Shown here piece by piece: positions 1 through 5,595 of a stretch of DNA of 8,371 bases. This DNA is from an uncultured Bacilli bacterium (lineage in GTDB: Bacteria; Bacillota_I; Bacilli_A; RF39; UBA660). A program made the position numbers and the translations under genes. The stretch is from positions 1-8,371 of the forward strand of contig CANPXY010000052.1 of the NCBI GenBank assembly GCA_947587115.1, read 5' to 3'. Below the pieces are notes generated by a model. That model saw nothing but the letters and a program-made list of their open reading frames with translations, made no database searches and was not told the DNA's origin. How positions within the stretch are numbered: position 1 is the first letter of the stretch; every line of letters begins with the position of its first letter.

Positions 1-20
1 TCTTAAGATGCTCGTTTTTT
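1..20 (+). terminator. Probable 3' half of an upstream intrinsic terminator (cut by window edge)
   Basis: The window opens with TCTTAAGATGCTCG followed by TTTTTT. TCTTAAGA is a palindrome, so if the missing bases read CGAGCA the whole would be a perfect hairpin followed by a T-run. This is the same design as the self-complementary terminator at 6185-6209. The left arm is outside the window, so this is inferred from the right half only. Confidence 0.4.
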
Positions 21-45
21 ATTAATTTTACGGGCATAGTCAATA

Positions 46-58
46 AGGGAAAATCCCT
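46..58. promoter_or_regulatory. Short palindrome upstream of the array promoter (possible operator)
   Basis: AGGGA-AAA-TCCCT is a 5-bp inverted repeat ending 12 bases before the -35 box at 71. A similar GGGGATTTTCC lies at 1836-1846, just upstream of the candidate promoter for gene 4. Its position would suit a regulator-binding site, but two short A/T-centred matches in AT-rich DNA could be chance. Confidence 0.25.
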
Positions 59-70
59 AATTAATATTTC

Positions 71-98
71 TTGACTTTTTGAGAAAAAGTGATAAAAT
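71..98 (+). promoter_or_regulatory. Sigma70-type promoter of the gene 1-3 unit
   Basis: The -35 box is TTGACT (71-76) and the -10 box is TAAAAT (93-98), with a 16-bp spacer. Transcription would start near 105, giving a leader of about 30 bases with AAGGA (121-125) nine bases before the ATG at 135. The arrangement closely matches the promoter and leader at 6990-7059. Confidence 0.75.
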
Positions 99-134
99 TA
101 TTTTTAATGAATTAGTAAAAAAGGAAATTGAAAA

Positions 135-712
135 ATGGCTATAACATTATTGAAAGTTGAACCTAAAGCAGATCGTCATCAATTAGCAACGGGGGGGGGG
201 AGATAGTAGCTTTAAGATACAATGATCATGCCAGCGATACTTACTATCAATATCATATGAAATGGAAACACGAATGGGTAGACGCATACGGGCAAGCTGG
301 TATCTACAAATCACAGTATTTTGACATAAACCATCGTAAACTTGTTTTTGAACCGATTATCTACATTCCCGCATTAAACAAAAAGATGTGGGCGGATGAT
401 CAAAAAACAAATATTTTCCGAGTTTTTGGCTCTTTTTTGCATTATAGAGAATGGAGACCTGGTCGCAATCTTGACAGAATACCTAGAACTTTTTCTGATG
501 ATGATTATTTCAAAGACGCTCTTACCAATGGAGGGGGGACGTTGGTAACATTTTACACACGTTTGCATAAAGGTAAAAAAGCGGATTCTTTCATAGTTTT
601 TGAAAACGGAAAACCGATGGATTTTAAGACCGCCAATCAAAGAGGAATTAAAGAAATTGTCGAGTATGTAAAAAAATCCGTTGCTCTTAATATAAAAGAC
701 GACACCAATTAA
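135..712 (+). CDS. Array gene 1: unnamed paralogue family protein, out of frame at a G10 tract
   Basis: The ATG at 135 follows AAGGA (121-125) and a good promoter, but reads only 23 residues before TAG at 204, just after ten G (191-200). With 11 or 8 G the frame would join without any other break to the frame containing ATG 257, giving a 192- or 191-residue protein. The joined protein (11-G numbering) carries the family core: LVFEPIIYI at about 70-78, FKDALTNGGGTLVTFYT at about 126-142, and FIVFENGKPMDF at about 153-164. Gene 3 shares the last motif. An ATG-257 start would give 151 residues, but it has no ribosome site and would drop the conserved N-terminal strand. The function is not recognised. 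The break may be phase variation, transcriptional slippage or a homopolymer sequencing error. A second G-run (G6, 533-538) encodes part of the GGG motif. Confidence 0.8.
191..200 (+). repeat. Homopolymeric G10 tract inside gene 1
   Basis: Ten consecutive G occur in a window of about 33% GC and sit exactly where the reading frame of gene 1 breaks. Poly-G tracts of this length are classical slipped-strand phase-variation sites in bacteria. The frame is open with 8 or 11 G and closed with the 10 seen here. Confidence 0.9.
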
Positions 713-733
713 ATATTCATAAAAAAAAGCAAA

Positions 734-1273
734 ATGCCGCAATTTAAATTTCTTACTGTTACTGCGAATAATTTTAAAAATTACGTGACTATCTACCCTG
801 AGGACACCGAATTAAAAGTTTTTGACGATAATTTGGGTAAAAGAGTCACACTTCCTCTCGATGAAATAGAGTCTTATCAAAAAGCACTTAAGACCTATCC
901 GATTTCACGAGAAAATCTCTTAAGTCTTTGGCAAGAAGAATTGCGTGCTTTTGCCTTTTATGTTCCTCACAATAGCCTAAAAGAAAAAGCTCTTTTTAAT
1001 GTATACGCTACTCCAGCTCTTAATACAAAAAGAGGCGAGGTTATCACTATTTGTCGTGTGAAAACAGTTCTTAACGATAAAAAAGCGGGGAATAAAGATT
1101 ATGCGTTTATCAAAGAGTGGGAAAAGAAAAATTTTCAAAAAGCTCTTTTAGGGCGGAAAACTGGAGATTGGTTTTTTGCAGAATATGGCAATAAGCATCT
1201 TGAATGGAATCGGGAAAACTTGAGAAAGTTTAAAGAGTTTGTTTTATCCACAGCGGGTAATGTGAAAATTTAA
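734..1273 (+). CDS. Array gene 2: hypothetical protein, divergent member
   Basis: This gene encodes 179 residues and I do not recognise its function. The N-terminus FKFLTVTANNFKNYVTIY (4-21) fits the family's opening strand (compare YTFRPIEIENDLITV in gene 6). The C-terminal part FFAEYGNKHLEWNRENLRKF (147-166) has the family's late strand followed by an amphipathic helix and aligns with the end of gene 3. The central E-P motif is not recognisable, so membership rests on the ends, size and position. It starts 21 bases after gene 1. The leader is A-rich with no Shine-Dalgarno: eight A, GC, then AAAATG. It is probably co-transcribed with genes 1 and 3. It is soluble-looking, with no signal peptide or membrane segment. 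Confidence 0.85.
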   Translation: MPQFKFLTVTANNFKNYVTIYPEDTELKVFDDNLGKRVTLPLDEIESYQKALKTYPISRENLLSLWQEELRAFAFYVPHNSLKEKALFNVYATPALNTKRGEVITICRVKTVLNDKKAGNKDYAFIKEWEKKNFQKALLGRKTGDWFFAEYGNKHLEWNRENLRKFKEFVLSTAGNVKI

Positions 1274-1293
1274 GTTGTTTAAATATTCCTCGC

Positions 1294-1305
1294 AAAAAAA
1301 AAAAA
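1294..1305 (+). repeat. A12 tract in the leader of gene 3
   Basis: Twelve consecutive A end six bases before the ATG at 1311 and occupy the place of a ribosome-binding site. The preceding TTAAATATTC (1279-1288) also occurs at 709-718, where it includes the stop of gene 1 and precedes the A8 run before gene 2. Length changes here would alter the leader or cause RNA polymerase slippage. Confidence 0.8.
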
Positions 1306-1310
1306 CTAAG

Positions 1311-1787
1311 ATGAGCATTTACGCATTTAAACCAGTAACAAAAGAGTCTCTTAAAGGCTATTTGAATAATTTCTATGACTATTCTTTGGAATTAGAATAT
1401 CCCGAAGTTTGGGAGAAAAATGACAAATTATTCATGACTATTCCGTGGGATGAATGTTTTTTTACGATTCCTGATGAGGAAAAAGATGAATACCCTAGAA
1501 TTGTTTTTTCTCATCAACTAGTTGTTGATAAAGAGACGCTTAAACCTTATGGTGCTATAATCATTCAAGTGGAAACACAAAATTCTCCGAATAGTATACG
1601 ATTGTTGCAAGTTGCTAGGCAAGTTACTATGACGAAAAACGCACAGCGTCTCTTAACGGGTAAAACAAGTCGGAAAAATGCGTTTTTAGTCTTTAAAGAC
1701 GGAAAACCCGCAGAATTTAATCTTGAGAATCTTAAAAACCTTTATACGTTTTTGGATAACGAGGCTCATAAATTTTTTGGTGATTAA
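1311..1787 (+). CDS. Array gene 3: hypothetical protein, short family member
   Basis: This gene encodes 158 residues from ATG 1311. An in-frame TTG at 1275 would add 12 residues encoded by the A-tract, but the family alignment (MSIYAFKPVT against MPQFKFLTVT and MTEYTFRPIE) supports the ATG. IPWDECFF (44-51) resembles IPWAKKIL of gene 6. YPRIVFSHQLVV (61-72) occupies the FEP-strand position but lacks E-P. AFLVFKDGKPAEF (124-136) matches FIVFENGKPMDF of gene 1. The function is unknown. It is the last gene before the terminator at 1804, so genes 1-3 form one transcription unit. It has no Shine-Dalgarno; AACTAAG precedes the start. Confidence 0.87.
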   Translation: MSIYAFKPVTKESLKGYLNNFYDYSLELEYPEVWEKNDKLFMTIPWDECFFTIPDEEKDEYPRIVFSHQLVVDKETLKPYGAIIIQVETQNSPNSIRLLQVARQVTMTKNAQRLLTGKTSRKNAFLVFKDGKPAEFNLENLKNLYTFLDNEAHKFFGD

Positions 1788-1803
1788 AAATCGTCTTCCG
1801 TTT

Positions 1804-1832
1804 AAAAGAGGTATTTCTGCCTCTTTTTTTTT
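1804..1832 (+). terminator. Intrinsic terminator after gene 3
   Basis: The stem AAAAGAGG (1804-1811) pairs with CCTCTTTT (1820-1827) around an 8-base loop. It runs into nine T (1824-1832). It lies 16 bases after the stop of gene 3 and separates the array into two units. Confidence 0.85.
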
Positions 1833-1849
1833 ATTGGGGATTTTCCTAA

Positions 1850-1878
1850 TAGAAAAATTTTCTAAAATTCCTTATGAT
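1850..1878 (+). promoter_or_regulatory. Candidate promoter for the gene 4-10 unit
   Basis: TATGAT (1873-1878) is one base off the -10 consensus. TAGAAA (1850-1855) is a weak -35 with a 17-bp spacer. A promoter is expected here because a terminator lies just upstream and gene 4 starts at 1919. The -35 match is only 4 of 6 in AT-rich DNA, so the exact site is tentative. Confidence 0.4.
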
Positions 1879-1918
1879 TAAATAATTCCAACTTTTGGTG
1901 TTGAAAATATTTTTAATC

Positions 1919-2446
1919 ATGAGTATGAAAATAAAATTTGCACAATGTCAAAAAAACGGGGAAACCGTCTCTTTTGCCATAAATGGGGAAAAGCAATATG
2001 CTGTCTTGGTTGATGAAAAAAATTACCAAGAAATGACCGATTTGCTTAAAGAAATTCCTGAATTAAAAGATCATGCGGAGTTTGATTCATTGAAACCCGT
2101 AATGGAAAAATTCAATTATAAAGGAAAGTCTTATACTTTTAAATTTTATCCTTTGGTGCGATTCGATGACGTAACCGATGGGGCTAAGAATTTGACATTG
2201 AGTGAATTGACCAATATCGTTCGTCAAGAATGGAATCCTGATTGGAATGATGAAGAAAATGAAGAGGCTCTTAATTGGTTTGATTTGTTATTTTCGGAAA
2301 GACTTTATTGTGCAATCGGTGTTGAAGGAACTAAAAGCGTTTTTGCCATTTATGATGAACGTGGCTATCTAGCTAATTGGCATAGAGACGTGGAAAAAGG
2401 AGATTGCTTGGAAAGTATTTTGGCTTTGACCCGTCAATTAAATTAG
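1919..2446 (+). CDS. Array gene 4: acidic hypothetical protein, divergent member
   Basis: This gene encodes 175 residues from ATG 1919. ATG 1925 is an equally good alternative, and TTG 1895 is unlikely because it adds a hydrophobic stretch absent from relatives. The family strand appears as YTFKFYPLVRF (72-82), with E-P changed to Y-P. It is preceded by IPELKDHAEFDSLK, equivalent to the K-D-I-F segment of genes 5 and 9. The GG motif is missing. The late strand is SVFAIYDERGYLANW (140-154). An acidic insertion (about 106-115, rich in D, E, N and W) is distinctive. No Shine-Dalgarno is visible. It is first in the second transcription unit, and gene 5 follows after 12 bases. The function is not recognised. 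Confidence 0.85.
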   Translation: MSMKIKFAQCQKNGETVSFAINGEKQYAVLVDEKNYQEMTDLLKEIPELKDHAEFDSLKPVMEKFNYKGKSYTFKFYPLVRFDDVTDGAKNLTLSELTNIVRQEWNPDWNDEENEEALNWFDLLFSERLYCAIGVEGTKSVFAIYDERGYLANWHRDVEKGDCLESILALTRQLN

Positions 2447-2458
2447 GGGTTTGAAAAG

Positions 2459-2983
2459 ATGAAGTATTGGTTTTATAATGCGGGATTTTCAAATAAACCT
2501 AATCAAGTTGCGGGTTTAGATGATTATCACGACTCGTTTTTGATCAATAAAAGCCCCAAATTATTAAATGCTATTAAAAAGGCTGTCAAAGTTAATAAGA
2601 CTTTTAAGGATATTTTTGAAATTTCTCCTGATCAATTGAAACCGAAAAAGTTTACTATCGGAAAATATGAATTAGACTTTGAACCAGTTTATATCTTTAG
2701 TGATCGTCTACATGAAGATATTGATTATGTGATTGATTTTCTTGATGAAATACTAGATGATTCGGCTTATTATGAAAGCGAGATGAAAACTTTCGCAGAA
2801 GGTGGTACTCTTTTCCTTATTATTACGAATAAGAATCCGCAGAAATTTGAAAACAAAAATCAACTTTATTTTATTATGGGTGGCGAAAATTATGGTTCTT
2901 GGCGGTATTCTTGGAAAGACGGATTAGAGGGAATTATTGATCAAATTGTCAAGAGCTTCAAAGCAAAAATAGAAAAAGAATAA
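2459..2983 (+). CDS. Array gene 5: hypothetical protein of the paralogue family
   Basis: This gene encodes 174 residues. Its core motifs are clear: TFKDIFEISPDQLKPKKF (48-65), YELDFEPVYIF (70-80), then an acidic helix (83-105), MKTFAEGGTLFLIITNK (109-125) and LYFIMGGENYGSWRYSWKDG (136-155), ending in a lysine-rich helix. The segment FEISPDQLKPKKFTIGKYEL matches GVSLNDLKSKKFGVGDYEL of gene 6. AGGGG (2445-2449) overlaps the TAG stop of gene 4 and lies nine bases before the ATG, so translation is probably coupled to gene 4. No catalytic residue pattern is evident and the function is unknown. Confidence 0.9.
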   Translation: MKYWFYNAGFSNKPNQVAGLDDYHDSFLINKSPKLLNAIKKAVKVNKTFKDIFEISPDQLKPKKFTIGKYELDFEPVYIFSDRLHEDIDYVIDFLDEILDDSAYYESEMKTFAEGGTLFLIITNKNPQKFENKNQLYFIMGGENYGSWRYSWKDGLEGIIDQIVKSFKAKIEKE

Positions 2984-3007
2984 TTTTAAGAAAAATTATA
3001 ACGTTTA

Positions 3008-3094
3008 ATGAATATGAATTACCATTACGTTCCCGCAGAAATTTTAGCCGACAATTAATTTTTTGATTGTATAGACGAATTACGCAATTTGTAA
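3008..3094 (+). pseudogene. Relic of an additional array gene (both ends kept, middle deleted)
   Basis: The frame from ATG 3008 reads MNMNYHYVPAEILADN, then TAA (3056-3058), then in the same frame FFDCIDELRNL and TAA (3092-3094). The first part matches the family N-terminus (compare YTFRPIEIENDLITV). The second resembles the family's C-terminal helix (compare GIDGLIDSMVNEYRKL of gene 6). The AAGGA of gene 6 overlaps the final stop, as at other junctions. The simplest reading is a paralogue that lost about 450 bases internally. The pieces are short, so chance resemblance cannot be excluded. Confidence 0.45.
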
Positions 3095-3105
3095 AGGAAA
3101 AAAAT

Positions 3106-3633
3106 ATGACTGAATATACTTTTAGACCTATTGAAATTGAGAATGACCTTATCACAGTCGCTGAAAAAAACAATAAACGAAAGTGGTATTATCGTTTGAA
3201 TAGGAGACTCGATTCTCTAAGAGATAGTTTTGTTCTCATTCCTTGGGCTAAAAAAATTCTTGGTGTTTCACTTAATGACTTGAAATCTAAAAAATTTGGC
3301 GTTGGCGATTATGAATTGGTTTTTGAACCCATCATCAAATTTAAGCACTATTCAGATAATCCATCAGATGTTGATATTGCAGACGATCTTAACATGATTA
3401 TCAATAAGGCGAATACAGATTTCGATATGCCAACCGCCAAGAAAATGTTTAGAAACGAGTTTAAAGATGGCGGATTCCTTATGGTTTCTATTACCAAATA
3501 TGGACTTGGAGCACGTAAAAATGATTATGCCGTCTTTAATTACAATGGTAATGCAAATATCACTTATAAAAAAGGTATTGATGGTCTTATAGACTCAATG
3601 GTGAACGAATATAGAAAATTAATTGAACGATAA
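3106..3633 (+). CDS. Array gene 6: hypothetical protein, core family member
   Basis: This gene encodes 175 residues from ATG 3106, set by AAGGA (3094-3098) with a 7-base gap. An upstream in-frame TTG at 3067 would add 13 residues unlike any relative. It is a clean family example: YTFRPIEIENDLITVAEK (4-21), a basic KRKWYYRLNRRL segment (24-35), IPWAKKILGVSLNDLKSKKF (45-64), YELVFEPIIKF (69-79), MFRNEFKDGGFLMVSITK (114-131), YAVFNYNGNANITYKKG (141-157) and a C-terminal helix. Gene 7 is its nearest relative and shares long exact DNA blocks. It is highly charged with no export signal, so it is probably cytoplasmic, or packaged if this is a phage. The function is unknown. Confidence 0.92.
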   Translation: MTEYTFRPIEIENDLITVAEKNNKRKWYYRLNRRLDSLRDSFVLIPWAKKILGVSLNDLKSKKFGVGDYELVFEPIIKFKHYSDNPSDVDIADDLNMIINKANTDFDMPTAKKMFRNEFKDGGFLMVSITKYGLGARKNDYAVFNYNGNANITYKKGIDGLIDSMVNEYRKLIER

Positions 3634-3653
3634 TGGTAAAATCTTGATATAAT
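3623..3653 (+). promoter_or_regulatory. Candidate internal promoter for gene 7
   Basis: TATAAT (3648-3653) is a perfect -10 box with an upstream TG one base away (extended -10). TTGAAC (3623-3628) is a possible -35 at a long 19-bp spacing. It sits at the end of gene 6, giving a leader of about 17 bases before ATG 3677. It may let gene 7 and those downstream be expressed apart from gene 6. Confidence 0.45.
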
Positions 3654-3676
3654 TCTAAAAGATAGAGTAAACAATT

Positions 3677-4216
3677 ATGAATAAAAATAGATTTAATCCT
3701 AAAAATAGATTTAGTCCTGTTGAAATTGAGCATGACCTTATCACAGTTGCGGAAAAAAACAATAAACGAAAGTGGTATTATCGTTTGAATAGGAGACTCG
3801 ATTCTCTAAGAGATACTTTAAATGTTATCCCGTGGGCTAAAGAAATTCTCGGGGTTTCAATTGATGATTTAAAGTCCAAAAAATATTCCGTTTATGAGTA
3901 TGAATTGGTCTTTGAACCACTTATTAAATTTAAGCACTATTCAGATAATCCATCAGATATTGATATTGAAGACGATCTTAACATAATCATCGAAAAATCG
4001 AAAACGGATTTGACAACTGCCAAAAAAATGTTTAGAAACGAGTTTAAAGATGGCGGATTCCTTATGGTTTCTATTACCAAGTATGGGGCAAATGAACGTA
4101 ATTATATCGTCTTTGATTACGGCGTTACTGAAAATGTCACTTATAAAAAAGGTATTGATAGTGTCATAGACTCAATTGTATACGCCTATGAGGAATTAGT
4201 TAAAAGACATTTGTAA
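3677..4216 (+). CDS. Array gene 7: hypothetical protein, recent duplicate of gene 6
   Basis: This gene encodes 179 residues. Motifs are FSPVEIEHDLITVAEK (12-27), KRKWYYRLNRRLDSLRD (30-46), IPWAKEILGVSIDDLKSKKY (51-70), YELVFEPLIKF (75-85) and MFRNEFKDGGFLMVSITK (118-135), followed by NYIVFDYGVTENVTYKKG and a C-terminal helix. Two ends differ from gene 6 because of tandem duplications. An 18-bp repeat (3683-3718) makes NRFNP-K-NRFSP at the N-terminus, and a 13-bp repeat (4201-4226) supplies the TAA stop after KRHL. Removing one 13-bp copy would extend the protein by four residues (GYYS) to the next stop. No Shine-Dalgarno is visible. The function is unknown. Confidence 0.92.
   Translation: MNKNRFNPKNRFSPVEIEHDLITVAEKNNKRKWYYRLNRRLDSLRDTLNVIPWAKEILGVSIDDLKSKKYSVYEYELVFEPLIKFKHYSDNPSDIDIEDDLNIIIEKSKTDLTTAKKMFRNEFKDGGFLMVSITKYGANERNYIVFDYGVTENVTYKKGIDSVIDSIVYAYEELVKRHL
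3683..3718 (+). repeat. 18-bp in-frame tandem duplication at the start of gene 7
   Basis: Units 3683-3700 and 3701-3718 are identical except one base (A or G), giving NRFNP then NRFSP in the protein. The period is a multiple of three, so it lengthens the N-terminus without breaking the frame. Confidence 0.85.
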
Positions 4217-4226
4217 AAGACATTTG
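4201..4226 (+). repeat. 13-bp tandem duplication across the stop codon of gene 7
   Basis: TAAAAGACATTTG occurs twice head to tail (4201-4213 and 4214-4226). The first bases of the second copy form the stop codon of gene 7, so the duplication itself sets the present C-terminus. Confidence 0.9.
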
Positions 4227-4275
4227 GGGTATTATTCTTAACCATTATTTTTGATTTTTAAGAAATTTTTTAATT

Positions 4276-4917
4276 ATGCCAAATTATAACACCCTTTATA
4301 CTTTCAAACCACTTGAAATTTCCTCAGATCATATAACGGTTACAGAAAAATATAATAAACAAAAGTGGTATTATCGTTTAAACACGTGTCTCGATTCTTT
4401 AATAAATGCTGTAAAAGACATCCCTTGGGTAGAAACAGGTCTCGGAGTTCATCCCAATCATTTGAACTTTTATAGAAATAAGAAATATACCTATCCTGGC
4501 GGTTTTGAATTAGTTTTTGAGTCTGTCATCAAATCTAAGCACTTTTCTGGCAAACCATCAGAATCTGATATTGAAGATTTTCTTAATTTAATTTTCAAAA
4601 AAGCAAAAACGGGTTCAGAAAGGGATTTGGTACAAGCTAAAAATATGTTTTTCGATGAGTTCACAGACGCAGGATTTCTTATGGTGACCATCACTAAAAA
4701 CGGGGCAAATAAACAATCTTTTCTAATTTGTGGTCCTTACGGTACTAATATTAGGTATAAAAAAGCTGTTTTTGACGCAATAGATGTTTTTAAAAGCGAT
4801 TTTGCGGAATTTCTTGAAAGAGCAAAACCGAGTAAAACACGGAAGAGCGTTTTTCCACGAAAAGACCCTTATATGAGGGTTTTGAGAAAAGGCGATAAAA
4901 TTAGTTTCGAACATTAA
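4276..4917 (+). CDS. Array gene 8: hypothetical family protein with basic C-terminal tail
   Basis: This gene encodes 213 residues. It is closest to genes 6 and 7 in its first half: YTFKPLEISSDHITVTEK (8-25), KQKWYYRLNTCLDSL (28-42), IPWVETGLGV (49-58), then FELVFESVIKS (77-87) and MFFDEFTDAGFLMVTITK (124-141). The two hallmark positions are altered, with E-P replaced by E-S and G-G by A-G. A tail of about 30 residues (183-213) rich in K and R is absent from genes 6 and 7 and could bind nucleic acid or a partner; this is inference only. It starts 59 bases after gene 7 with a T-rich leader and no Shine-Dalgarno. Gene 9 follows after 12 bases. Confidence 0.9.
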   Translation: MPNYNTLYTFKPLEISSDHITVTEKYNKQKWYYRLNTCLDSLINAVKDIPWVETGLGVHPNHLNFYRNKKYTYPGGFELVFESVIKSKHFSGKPSESDIEDFLNLIFKKAKTGSERDLVQAKNMFFDEFTDAGFLMVTITKNGANKQSFLICGPYGTNIRYKKAVFDAIDVFKSDFAEFLERAKPSKTRKSVFPRKDPYMRVLRKGDKISFEH

Positions 4918-4929
4918 AAAGGCAATAAA

Positions 4930-5568
4930 ATGAATCTTAATTATTTGTTTGCAAGGGTTTGGGAATTAAAAGATGGGATTACTATTCGTGGTGTTTATGG
5001 AAATTCCTTGCAGGGGTTTAGATTAGCACCAAGACGGAAATGGTTTGAAAAACTTTTTTCCGTTGCCCCCGAACTTAAAGATATTTTTGGAGTACCGTTA
5101 CTTGCTTATAACGCCAAAGAAGTATCTAATACCTTACTCAGTTCAGACGAAACTGTAAACGGAGACCCGATACGGCTTATCTACAGAGTCGAACCCTGCA
5201 TTGATCTCGAACCTTTGAAATCGTGGATTTGGGAAAAACGATTTGGTTATCGTGATCCTAAGCAGATGATCGAAAAATTAATCGAAACTTACGAAACCGA
5301 TAAGGAAAAAGCCACGGAAATGTTTAAAGACGCTTTTGCTGGTGGCGGATTGTGTCTAATGCGGTTTGATGAGTACGATAAAAATGGTGTTCTTGCTCCG
5401 TATCATGGAAAAGGTCGCTCTTATATTTTACTTCATGGAAAAGAAAAAATCAAGTTCAAAGACTTTTTAGGTAAATACTACATGGATTTTAAAGAAGAGG
5501 CGGAAAAACTGATTGATCTTAGTAGAAAAATCGGAAGTAGAAAAATCGGAATTAAACGCATTAAATAG
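4930..5568 (+). CDS. Array gene 9: hypothetical family protein with repeated basic tail
   Basis: This gene encodes 212 residues. Family marks are APELKDIFGVP (46-56), IRLIYRVEPCIDL (81-93, E-P kept), MFKDAFAGGGLCLMRFD (121-137) and SYILLHGKEKIKFKDF (154-169). A longer loop before the E-P strand and the WIWEKRFGYRDPKQ segment (99-112) set it apart. The last 15 residues, SRKIGSRKIGIKRIK, come from a perfect 15-bp tandem duplication (5521-5550) and are strongly basic, echoing the basic tail of gene 8. AAGG seven bases before the ATG is a moderate ribosome site. The function is unknown. Confidence 0.9.
   Translation: MNLNYLFARVWELKDGITIRGVYGNSLQGFRLAPRRKWFEKLFSVAPELKDIFGVPLLAYNAKEVSNTLLSSDETVNGDPIRLIYRVEPCIDLEPLKSWIWEKRFGYRDPKQMIEKLIETYETDKEKATEMFKDAFAGGGLCLMRFDEYDKNGVLAPYHGKGRSYILLHGKEKIKFKDFLGKYYMDFKEEAEKLIDLSRKIGSRKIGIKRIK
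5521..5550 (+). repeat. 15-bp in-frame tandem duplication near the end of gene 9
   Basis: AGTAGAAAAATCGGA is repeated exactly at 5521-5535 and 5536-5550, encoding SRKIG twice in the basic C-terminal tail. Confidence 0.9.
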
Positions 5569-5595
5569 TCCCACAGTTGAATTGCATTAAAAAAT

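Larger units (their letters stand above)
3163..3815 (+). repeat. Exact DNA blocks shared by genes 6 and 7
   Basis: Three blocks are identical in the two genes: 3163-3226 with 3752-3815 (64 bp), 3337-3369 with 3926-3958 (33 bp), and 3442-3497 with 4025-4080 (56 bp). The stretches between them are clearly diverged. The first block encodes the basic KWYYRLNRRLDSLRD region, the second the KFKHYSDNPSD region and the third the MFRNEFKDGG region. Gene 8 keeps about 18 bp of the first block. Confidence 0.9.

Noticed and set aside
257..712. Gene 1 starting at ATG 257 as a complete 151-residue protein
   Set aside because: It has no ribosome site, and the open frame continues upstream to the G10 tract, where it joins a properly signalled start at 135. 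The shorter form lacks the N-terminal strand seen in relatives.
374..742. Minus-strand open frame of 122 codons across gene 1
   Set aside because: It is fully antisense to a frame with family motifs, has no promoter or ribosome site, and encodes nothing recognisable.
1275..1310. TTG start for gene 3 giving a lysine-rich N-terminal extension
   Set aside because: The extension is encoded by the A12 tract and has no counterpart in relatives. ATG 1311 aligns with the family N-terminus.
3048..3075. Promoter CCGACA / TATAGA before gene 6
   Set aside because: The -35 is poor and the bases fall inside the gene-relic frame. Linkage to genes 4-5 explains expression without it.
3163..4080. CRISPR-like repeats
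   Set aside because: The repeated blocks are coding, of unequal length and not regularly spaced.
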